From: Butyrivibrio hungatei NK4A153
GTDB taxonomy: Bacteria > Bacillota > Clostridia > Lachnospirales > Lachnospiraceae
Assembly (NCBI RefSeq): GCF_000424465.1
Contig: NZ_AUJY01000011.1
Span: 62,001 to 126,000 of the forward strand
Reading direction: 5' to 3'
Length of the DNA stretch: 64,000 nt
Part shown: piece by piece, positions 57,463 to 64,000 of the stretch
Layout of the letters: each line of letters starts with the position of its first letter
How positions within the stretch are numbered: position 1 is the stretch's first letter
The notes under the pieces: model-generated
Seen by the model: only the letters and a program-made list of their open reading frames with translations
Told to the model about the DNA's origin: nothing
The model's database searches: none
Translations under genes and position numbers: made by a program

Positions 57463-59408
57463 TGAAAAATAGAAAAGAAGATTCTGAATTGCTTGAGGCA
57501 AAACAGCATGTCATTGATGTGGCAAATGAGTTGCACAAAAAGGGCTATTTACCACGTACATGGGGAAGCGTGAGCTGCAGAGTCAACAAGGAAATCTTTG
57601 TGATCACTCCGAGTGGGATCAGATATGAAGATATGACGCCGGATATGATATGTCTTGTTAATCTCAAAAATCTGAACTTTATGGGAGAGTTTACTCCCTC
57701 TTTTGAAAGGGGAGTACATGCAGCTTGCTACAGAACCAGAAAAGATGTGGAGTTTGTCGCTCTTACACATCAGGTTTTTGCTTCATGTGCCGGAGTTTTG
57801 GGTCTTAAGAGAATATACACATATGTTGAGGACGAGGATGTTGTCATTCCTTGTGTTCCGTATGCTTATCCCGGAAGTGCCAAGCTTGCGGGAAATGTTG
57901 CTGCGACCGTTAAGAAGAACAGAGAGTCTGACAGTTTTATCCTGTCTAATCACGGTGCATTGTTTATGGGGGCAACTTCCGATGAAGTAATCGAGAATAT
58001 CGAGAGAACAGAGGATGCCTGTGATAACTTCCTTATGGATGTATGCAAGACTGATATGTATCATGGTGTTGAAGAGGGATTCGGAAGCCATATTGAAGAC
58101 GATGAGATTATTTATGATGTCGAGGATACACCTGAGCGTGTTAAACATATTCACAGAGAAATCTATGACAGAAGACCGGATGTAAAATATATCGTCCACA
58201 ATAAGTCTGATGCGGTTATGACGGTTTCAAGAACCGCAACTCATTTAAGACCTCTTTTGTTCGACTTTGCCGAGCTTGTCGGATATAGTGTAAAGATTCC
58301 GAGTAACGAGCATGGAAAAGACGGACACAGTTATCATAATATCAAGAAAAATTCAAATGCAGTTTTTGCGCTTAATGACGGCGCTTATTGCCTTGGTGAG
58401 ACTTTGGAAGATGCGGTTGCCGCATCGATAGTTCTCGATAAGGGATGTATTGCTTATCTTGCGGCGCTTCGTCATGGAGAGGGACATCCCATATCATATT
58501 TTGACTGCATTAAGATGAATAAGTACTATAAAAAGATTTATTCAAGAATTTCATCCGATTATCTTGAAGAGAAGTACAGAGATGAAAGAGATGAATTTGA
58601 AGATGACGAAGACGATGAAGAGGAAGATATCGTAAGAAAACCTTCAAGGAAATCCGCACGTGAAAATTCACGTGAATCATCGAGGGAGTCAAAGAGAGAA
58701 ACGACAAGAGAAACCGGAAAAAGATCGTTCAGAGATGAAGATTCTTTAAGAGAAAAAACCAGAGAATCTGTCAGGGAACCCAAGATAGAGTTAAGAAGAG
58801 AGTCTGACAGAAGGGCAAAGAGAAGCGTAGATATTGACTTAGATGTTGATTTAGATGAGGAATCTGAAATAGCTTCAAGCAAAATCGCCAGAAGAAATGC
58901 TGTAAGAGATTCAATAAAGAACTCACTCAGAAAGCCTGAACCTACAAGGGAGCTTTCAAAGCTACCTAAGAGGGAATCATTCAGAAGATCGCAAGATGAT
59001 TTCGAAGATGATTTTGAGGAAGAAGAGCTCACGCCCAAGAGAAGTTCAAAAAAAGAATCTTTCAATGATTCGATAAAGAGTCTCAGAAAAAATACAAGAT
59101 CTGCTTCAAGAATGAGTTTTTCGGAAGAATATGAAAATGACTTCGAGGATGAGCTTGAAGACGATTTCGAGAATGATTTTAACGATGACGAAGATCATGA
59201 TGATTACGAAGAAGAGTATATAGAGGGCTTTGAAGAAGAGTACGAAGACGACTTTGAAGAGGGCTTCGGAGACGATTTCGAAGAAGAATTCAGAGAAGAA
59301 TTCGGCGATGATTTCAGAGCTGATTACTCAAAATTGAGATCAAAAGGGAAAAGCGGTTCACGAGGCTTGTTTGGAGATGATTCAAGCAAGAGAACGAGGA
59401 GAAGATGA
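57462..59408 (+). CDS. Double class II aldolase-like protein with long charged tail
   Basis: A 648-residue protein. Residues 8-200 and 205-365 are two class II aldolase/adducin folds. Compared with fuculose-1-phosphate aldolase, domain 1 keeps the catalytic Glu (Glu82) and two zinc His (His103, His164), but the third (HNH) is Val105. Domain 2 has Val228, His246, Lys248 and Asp306 at the four places, so it is fully degenerate. From about 371 to the end is a low-complexity tail: first Arg/Ser/Glu repeats (RESSRESKRETTRE), later Asp/Glu/Phe repeats (EEYEDDFEEGFGDDFEEE), ending in a basic KRTRRR. It is in frame with the LD-carboxypeptidase gene that overlaps its stop. Likely a binding protein, not an aldolase; this is inference. 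Confidence 0.8.
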   Translation: MKNRKEDSELLEAKQHVIDVANELHKKGYLPRTWGSVSCRVNKEIFVITPSGIRYEDMTPDMICLVNLKNLNFMGEFTPSFERGVHAACYRTRKDVEFVALTHQVFASCAGVLGLKRIYTYVEDEDVVIPCVPYAYPGSAKLAGNVAATVKKNRESDSFILSNHGALFMGATSDEVIENIERTEDACDNFLMDVCKTDMYHGVEEGFGSHIEDDEIIYDVEDTPERVKHIHREIYDRRPDVKYIVHNKSDAVMTVSRTATHLRPLLFDFAELVGYSVKIPSNEHGKDGHSYHNIKKNSNAVFALNDGAYCLGETLEDAVAASIVLDKGCIAYLAALRHGEGHPISYFDCIKMNKYYKKIYSRISSDYLEEKYRDERDEFEDDEDDEEEDIVRKPSRKSARENSRESSRESKRETTRETGKRSFRDEDSLREKTRESVREPKIELRRESDRRAKRSVDIDLDVDLDEESEIASSKIARRNAVRDSIKNSLRKPEPTRELSKLPKRESFRRSQDDFEDDFEEEELTPKRSSKKESFNDSIKSLRKNTRSASRMSFSEEYENDFEDELEDDFENDFNDDEDHDDYEEEYIEGFEEEYEDDFEEGFGDDFEEEFREEFGDDFRADYSKLRSKGKSGSRGLFGDDSSKRTRRR

Positions 59409-60457
59409 TAAGAAAGCCTGAGAGCATAAAAAAAGGTGACACCATAGGAATTACGGCTCCGGCATTTGGTGCGGCAACAGAACCATACAGTTTTCTGATA
59501 GATATTGCGGAGAAAAAAATAAAAGAAAGAGGCTACAATATCATTGAGGGAAAGACTGCCAGGTTGGGAGACGGACTCGGTATCAGCACAGATCCGAAAG
59601 TTACCGGCGCAGAACTTATGGAGTTTTATAAAAGAGATGATATTGATGCGATAATATCTGCAGGTGGCGGCGAGCTTATGGTTGAGACAATCTCAAATGT
59701 TGATTTTGAGGTTATAAAAAACAGTAAGCCCAAGTGGTTTGTCGGATATTCCGACAATACAAGCTTTTTACTGCCGCTTGTTACGATTGCAAATACATGT
59801 GGAATTTACGGCCCGTGCATTTCGGGCTATGCCAAGGAGTGGGAAGCTACGGAATGTGATGCTTTTGCTCTTTTGGAGGGAACAAAGACTTCTTTCAAGG
59901 GATATGATAAGTTTGTAAAGCCCAAGGAAGGAAAAGAAGAAATTGATTATTCCAAGCCATTTTTTTACAACTGTGATACCAAGAAGGTACTGACAAATTT
60001 CGACTGCTCTTCAAAGAAAGCAGAGAAGACAGGCGAAAAGATAAATATGCAGGGAATACTTTTGGGCGGCTGTATAGATGTAATGGCTAATATGATAGGA
60101 ACAAGGTTTGACAGAGTTGCAGATTTTGCAAAAAAATGCGATGAAGGAATACTTTGGGTTATTGAAAACTGCGAGCTTAGTCCAATGAGCTACAGAAGGG
60201 CAATCTGGAACATGAAAGAAGCCGGATGGTTTGAAAATACAAAGGGCTTTATCATGGGAAGATCAAACGGATGCTTTGAAGGTGACCTCATGGGAGTAGA
60301 TAAGTTCAATGCAGTTACGGATCTTTTGCAGGAATACTGTGTTCCTATGATCTTTGATGCGGATATCGGACATATCGACCCGATGCTTCCCGTTATAATG
60401 GGTGCGAAAGCAAATGTATCGGCAGATATCGATAACCTTGAGATTGGATATTTATAA
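59405..60457 (+). CDS. LD-carboxypeptidase/MccF family (peptidase S66)
   Basis: A 350-residue protein with the S66 triad: Ser in FVGYSDNTSF, Glu in LWVIENCELSP and His in DIGHIDPMLP. S66 enzymes trim murein tetrapeptides (LdcA) or cleave aminoacyl-nucleotide toxins (MccF). The insert PFFYNCDTKKVL and length (350) fit the MccF-like branch at least as well as LdcA (about 305). The ATG overlaps the stop of the gene before by four bases. Confidence 0.87.
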   Translation: MIRKPESIKKGDTIGITAPAFGAATEPYSFLIDIAEKKIKERGYNIIEGKTARLGDGLGISTDPKVTGAELMEFYKRDDIDAIISAGGGELMVETISNVDFEVIKNSKPKWFVGYSDNTSFLLPLVTIANTCGIYGPCISGYAKEWEATECDAFALLEGTKTSFKGYDKFVKPKEGKEEIDYSKPFFYNCDTKKVLTNFDCSSKKAEKTGEKINMQGILLGGCIDVMANMIGTRFDRVADFAKKCDEGILWVIENCELSPMSYRRAIWNMKEAGWFENTKGFIMGRSNGCFEGDLMGVDKFNAVTDLLQEYCVPMIFDADIGHIDPMLPVIMGAKANVSADIDNLEIGYL

Positions 60458-60466
60458 CGTTATAAT
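60438..60466 (+). promoter_or_regulatory. Promoter of the secreted-protein gene
   Basis: TTGAGA (60438-60443), 17-bp spacer, TATAAT (60461-60466). A perfect TATAACGTTATA palindrome (60453-60464) covers the spacer end and the -10. The -35 lies inside the end of the carboxypeptidase gene. Confidence 0.65.
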
Positions 60467-60528
60467 TATAAATATAAAAACAAAAAGAGAAGAGACAATA
60501 AGATTAAGATAAGACGGAGGAAAAATTT

Positions 60529-61215
60529 ATGACTGGAATGAAAAAAAATCTTATTACTGCGCTTAGTACATTTTTGGTTGCGGGATCGCTCATGTCGGTT
60601 AATGCACATGCGGAAAGTGATCTCCCTATGTACTTTGACTTTGGGGATACTGTAATTAACATGAACGCAGGTAGCGAACACACAATGCATATGAGGTCCA
60701 AATTTAACTACACATATCATCTCGGACCTCACACAAGCGCAGGAACGTACCTTGAGTGCTCATTCAAGAGCGGAACACAGGATGTTATTTTCCATGTTGG
60801 CGCCGATGAACAGGCTAAAGACGTACCTTTCTATTTCTATATCGATGATGCAAAGGTTCAGTCAGACGGCACATATGACGAGGTTCTTGTACGTGTAGGA
60901 AATGCCGCTCAGGTTTCTGAGTCTGTTCAGGTTGAGCTTGCTAAGAAAGCAACAGGAACAGTAAAGAAGAACGGAAACGTTGCAATGCTTTACAATGATA
61001 AGGATGTTGCAATGGCATCATTCTCTCTTACAAACGGAAACGGACAGATGGCAACACTTTCATTAAAGGGCGTTGCAGTTAATGAGGGTTCAAAGTACTT
61101 TGATGTTGTTTCTGCAACAGATTCCACACCTGTTATTTCAGAATCAGACAAAGCTGTTATGGCAGCAAACGGATTTGCCGGTGTATGCGTAAACGGCAAG
61201 TATAAGAATTGGTAA
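60529..61215 (+). CDS. Secreted protein of unknown function
   Basis: A 228-residue protein with a Sec signal peptide (MTGMKKNLITALSTFLVAGS, then cut near VNAHAES). No lipobox Cys. The mature part is rich in beta-strand patterns (MYFDFGDTVINMNAGSEHTM, YHLGPHTSAGTYLECSF). I do not recognise the family. Strong GGAGG and good promoter; could be well expressed. Confidence 0.75.
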   Translation: MTGMKKNLITALSTFLVAGSLMSVNAHAESDLPMYFDFGDTVINMNAGSEHTMHMRSKFNYTYHLGPHTSAGTYLECSFKSGTQDVIFHVGADEQAKDVPFYFYIDDAKVQSDGTYDEVLVRVGNAAQVSESVQVELAKKATGTVKKNGNVAMLYNDKDVAMASFSLTNGNGQMATLSLKGVAVNEGSKYFDVVSATDSTPVISESDKAVMAANGFAGVCVNGKYKNW

Positions 61216-61257
61216 TTCTTAGATATTTCAATAAACATTCAGGAGGCATGTTGTAAA

Positions 61258-62322
61258 ATGGCTGGAAAAGACAAGTATGTGGCTTATGTATCTAGCTACA
61301 CTTCCGGACTTGGTTCCAAATATGGAATTAAAATTTATGACGTTGATATGAAAAACGGCAGATTTAAGGAGAAGCAGAAGGTTGAGATAACCAATTCATC
61401 TTATATTGGAATATCTCACAATAAGAAGACGCTTTATTCCATTACGGATGCGGGCGTTGAGGCTTATCATATTCTGCCCGACGGTGGCCTTGAGTTTTTG
61501 AATGAGGCTTCTATCAACGGAATGCGCGGATGTTATCTTAATATGGATCAGGAAGACAATTTCCTTTTGACAGCCGGATATCACGATGGCAAGGTGACAA
61601 TCCTTAAGCTTAATAAAGACGGAAGTATCGGTGAGATTACCGACGAGAGATACCACAAGGGTCTTGGAACGGCAGCCGGAAGAAACCACGTGCCTCACGT
61701 TCAGTGTATTAAAGTATCTAAGGATAATAAGTATCTTCTTGCAGCTGATCTTGGAATGGATAGAGTTAATGTATATTCTCTCAATGTAGAGTCCGGCAAG
61801 ATCAAAGAAGTTGATGTTATCCATTGCGATCAGGAGTCATCACCGAGACATATGCAGTTCTCTAAGGACGGAAGATTTCTTTATGTGTGCCTTGAGCAGA
61901 AATGCGGCATAGAAGTATATGAGTACGTAGATAACAACGGAGATCCCGAGTTTAACAAGATTCAGACTGTATCAAATTCAGATGAAGCCGATTCTATCGG
62001 TGTTGCAAGCAGTGCGCTTACATTCTCTGAGGATTACAACTATCTTGTAAGCTCAACAGCGGGAGAGAATAACGTAATTATCTACAAGGTTGATAAAGAG
62101 ACGGGACTTCTTACAAAGAAGATCCAGCTTCCTATCGCGGGTGAATATCCTAAGGATGCTGCGTTGTTCCCTGACAATAAGCATCTTGTATCACTCAATC
62201 ATGAGTCGGATTCAATGACATTCTTTAAAGTGGATCCCGAGGCAGGAACTCTTGTTATGAACGGACCCGAAGAACCCGTAAAGAGACCTAACTGCATCGT
62301 ATTCCACAAATTAGAGGGATAA
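61258..62322 (+). CDS. Lactonase-family seven-bladed beta-propeller protein
   Basis: A 354-residue protein of the YbhE/6-phosphogluconolactonase type. Blocks: YVSSYTSGLGSKYGIKIYDV, GTAAGRNHVPHVQCIKVSKD, KYLLAADLGMDRVNVYSL, ESSPRHMQFSKDGRFLYV. Role in the pentose phosphate path is possible, but many family members have other or unknown lactone substrates. No signal peptide. AGGAGG about twelve bases from ATG. Confidence 0.85.
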   Translation: MAGKDKYVAYVSSYTSGLGSKYGIKIYDVDMKNGRFKEKQKVEITNSSYIGISHNKKTLYSITDAGVEAYHILPDGGLEFLNEASINGMRGCYLNMDQEDNFLLTAGYHDGKVTILKLNKDGSIGEITDERYHKGLGTAAGRNHVPHVQCIKVSKDNKYLLAADLGMDRVNVYSLNVESGKIKEVDVIHCDQESSPRHMQFSKDGRFLYVCLEQKCGIEVYEYVDNNGDPEFNKIQTVSNSDEADSIGVASSALTFSEDYNYLVSSTAGENNVIIYKVDKETGLLTKKIQLPIAGEYPKDAALFPDNKHLVSLNHESDSMTFFKVDPEAGTLVMNGPEEPVKRPNCIVFHKLEG

Positions 62323-62330
62323 GAAACTAA

Positions 62331-62362
62331 CTGCCATATGCTGAACGCATATGGCAGTTTTT
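62331..62362. terminator. Terminator between lactonase gene and aroC
   Basis: CTGCCATATG (62331-62340) pairs perfectly with CATATGGCAG (62348-62357), followed by five T. Confidence 0.9.
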
Positions 62363-62364
62363 AA

Positions 62365-63462
62365 CTACTTATAGAAATTGATTATGTTTTGGGCCTTTGC
62401 GGACATGTTGGAGATAAGGAGATCGAGGAGAGTGAAAGCACACATGCTTTCGACTACTACGACGGCTCTTGGAACTACAACAGGGTCGTGACGGCCTTTT
62501 ATGTTTATTTCGATGTTTTCACCGGATTTGTTGACCGTGTTCTGGGAACGGGCAATGCTGGGAGTAGGTTTTACGTAAGCTCTGAGTATAATTTCGCTTC
62601 CGTCTGACATTCCTCCGAGTATTCCACCTGAATTGTTTGTTTTTTTGTTAATCTCATTATTTTCGATTACGAATTCATCGTTGTTTTCTGAACCGTAGAG
62701 TCGTGCTGCTTTTGTTCCGCATCCGATCTCAACGGCTTTAACTGCGCCGATACTCATAACGGCTCTTGCAAGGAGGGCATCCAGTTTATCAAATACGGGC
62801 TCACCGATTCCTGCGGGAACACCTTTTATACGACACTCAATAACACCGCCTATTGAATCCATGTTTTCGCGACATTTCATGATAAGATCCATTGCCTTTT
62901 TGTCAGCGTCCGCATCGGGCATAGAAGTGGGAGTTGTGTATATTGTGTTTCTGTCAAAGTTACTTTCGTTTATCTCTACGTCTCCGATAGAACGTGTATA
63001 AGCAAAGACATCGATTCCCATTTCGCCAAGCATTTTCTGACAGAGAGCGCCTGCAGCGACTCTTCCGATAGTTTCTCTTCCGGATGAGCGACCGCCTCCT
63101 CTGTAGTCTCTGAAACCGTATTTTTCATCAAAACAATAGTCTGCGTGTCCGGGGCGGTAGTAGCTTGCAATCTCGCTGTAATCCGCGGATCTCTGAGAAG
63201 TGTTTTTTACCATCATCGATATGGGAGTTCCGGTTGTCTTTCCCTCAAATATTCCGGAAAGAATGTGGACTTCGTCGTCCTCTTTTCTTGAAGTTGTGGC
63301 AGATGAAGTTCCGGGCTTTCTTCTGTCGAGAAACTTCTGAATATCTTCTTTTGAAAGATCAAGCCCTGCGGGGAAGCCGTCAACAACGACTCCGAGTGCT
63401 TCGCCGTGGGATTCTCCCCAGGTTGATATTGTTATGTTTTTTCCGAGTGTTGAACCTGACAT
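62365..63462 (-). CDS. aroC: Chorismate synthase
   Basis: A 365-residue FMN-dependent enzyme of the last shikimate step. Signatures GESHGEALGVVVDGFPAGL, RPGHADYCFDEKYGFRDYRGGGRSSGRET and the SGGILGGMSDG and RHDPVVVPRAVVVVE blocks. Length normal. GAAAGGAT lies five bases before the ATG. Stands alone on the minus strand. Confidence 0.97.
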   Translation of the reverse strand: MSGSTLGKNITISTWGESHGEALGVVVDGFPAGLDLSKEDIQKFLDRRKPGTSSATTSRKEDDEVHILSGIFEGKTTGTPISMMVKNTSQRSADYSEIASYYRPGHADYCFDEKYGFRDYRGGGRSSGRETIGRVAAGALCQKMLGEMGIDVFAYTRSIGDVEINESNFDRNTIYTTPTSMPDADADKKAMDLIMKCRENMDSIGGVIECRIKGVPAGIGEPVFDKLDALLARAVMSIGAVKAVEIGCGTKAARLYGSENNDEFVIENNEINKKTNNSGGILGGMSDGSEIILRAYVKPTPSIARSQNTVNKSGENIEINIKGRHDPVVVPRAVVVVESMCAFTLLDLLISNMSAKAQNIINFYK

Positions 63463-63565
63463 AGGTATCCTTTCATATTGTGTGAGAATTTTTGGAATAT
63501 ACTATATATAGCGCATTGCAGCGCGTAATTTGCTATAAAAAATGATGTAATAAACGCTAAATTGT

Positions 63566-63641
63566 TATATAATTATATAGACGTTATAACAAAAATGGCG
63601 TATAACGTGGAGCAATTCGCATAACATATCATATTATATGC
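63566..63641. promoter_or_regulatory. Cluster of palindromes before the last gene
   Basis: The gap 63463-63689 holds three symmetric sites: TATATAATTATATA (63566-63579), ACGTTATA/TATAACGT arms at 63581-63588 and 63601-63608, and GCATA...TATGC at 63619-63641 with TTATATGC at its right end. They lie 50-125 bp before the last gene, between it and the divergent aroC. Confidence 0.5.
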
Positions 63642-63689
63642 GTTGTCATATTACAAGCCAAGTATCCGAAATGAGAGGGGATTTCCGAT

Positions 63690-64000
63690 ATGAACGCTAG
63701 TAGCTTGCAGATGAAGCTTGCCTATAAAAATAAAATTTTTTCCAAGGTGAAAAGTTTTAACAGAAAACACAAAGCACTGACCTTTTTGGGCATTGCTTAC
63801 GCTTTTACGGCAATAGCACTTTACGATATTCTTTTTTACTTCTACAGAAGCAGTAAGAGGTATATTTGTCTTGCGTGCGGATTGCTGTTTTTTGTATTTA
63901 GCAGCAGTTTTTCGTATCCCGCGATGTCACTCAATATCAGTTTCGCTTCGGATGTGAGTATAGACGGGTATTCTTCCGATACGGAAGAAGTGCTTTCAAG
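63690..64000 (+). CDS. Membrane protein, 3' end beyond window
   Basis: ATG 63690 behind GAGAGGGGAT opens a frame that stays open to the window end (103 codons seen). MNASSLQMKLAYKNKIFSKV is polar and basic; then two hydrophobic segments (ALTFLGIAYAFTAIALYDIL and YICLACGLLFFVFSSSFSYP), then a polar part with SDVSIDGYSSDTEE. It could be an N-terminally membrane-anchored surface or signalling protein; too little is seen to name it. Confidence 0.65.
   Translation, partial: MNASSLQMKLAYKNKIFSKVKSFNRKHKALTFLGIAYAFTAIALYDILFYFYRSSKRYICLACGLLFFVFSSSFSYPAMSLNISFASDVSIDGYSSDTEEVLS

Noticed and set aside
57462-59408. Frameshift or fusion artefact behind the charged tail
   Set aside because: The frame is continuous, ends exactly at an ATGA-type overlap with the next gene, and codon usage does not change in a way that suggests a wrong frame.
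63634-63641. Copy of the 307-534 array before the last gene
   Set aside because: Only one full octamer arm is present without the 29-bp partner; in AT-rich DNA this can be chance.

Overview
The window is chromosomal DNA of a low-to-moderate GC Firmicute, most likely a Lachnospiraceae member of the Butyrivibrio/Pseudobutyrivibrio type. Pointers are the AT-rich intergenic DNA with A/G-rich Shine-Dalgarno sites, an Mbeg1-like protein, a FapA protein with 26-residue 'QMxEIRxGLxxGIDxSxY' repeats, pyruvate phosphate dikinase, an HI0933-type FAD protein, and the phoH-(PgpH-like)-ybeY cluster. The family-level assignment is inference. No rRNA, tRNA, CRISPR array or intact mobile element was seen.

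Layout. 1-2.5 kb: end of a Dabb-domain gene, an unusual tandem array of inverted repeats (307-534), a lipoprotein, then HIT and ThrH-like genes on the minus strand. 2.5-9.8 kb: an Mbeg1-like hydrolase, a zinc-ribbon membrane protein, purC and an ABC-F ATPase (minus strand), and an AraC regulator divergent from a broken iron alcohol dehydrogenase gene. 11-18 kb: an MFS carrier, a membrane glycerophosphodiesterase, ppdK (codon usage of a highly expressed gene), a 194-bp long-hairpin element and a MATE exporter. 18.2-21.7 kb is an accessory scar: a 5'-truncated copy of a lipoprotein gene, a remnant of a conjugative coupling-protein gene carrying one nonsense codon, a YkgJ-type cysteine protein, a 5'-truncated cupin and an intact cyclophilin-like lipoprotein. 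21.9-30.6 kb: FapA, then a complete F-type ATP synthase operon (a, c, b, alpha, gamma, beta, epsilon). 32.3-47.6 kb is mainly amino-acid metabolism: a cobalamin-dependent methionine synthase, ilvB, two ilvN paralogues, ilvC, leuC, leuD and ilvE, with a YfhO protein, a glycosyltransferase, an Mrp/ApbC ATPase and an AI-2E exporter between them. 47.7-57.5 kb is housekeeping: rlmH, phoH, a PgpH-like protein, ybeY, a flippase-like protein, two flavoproteins, 5-formyl-THF cyclo-ligase and proA. 57.5-64 kb: a tandem class II aldolase-like protein with a long charged tail, LD-carboxypeptidase, a secreted protein, a lactonase-like propeller, aroC (minus strand) and the start of a membrane protein.

The strongest unusual signal is in the ATP synthase operon. 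There is no separate delta (atpH) gene. Instead the alpha subunit starts with about 80 residues that align with the C-terminal, b-binding half of delta, while the alpha-binding half of delta is missing. In the same operon gamma has a 20-residue basic tail beyond its usual C-terminus, which would emerge at the same apex of the enzyme. Together these suggest a rebuilt stator crown. Other points worth a look are the period-64 inverted-repeat array, the long hairpin behind ppdK, an HD-domain protein with a destroyed HD dyad, an ABC-F protein whose degenerate motifs all fall in one composite ATP site, and the double aldolase-like protein with lost zinc ligands.
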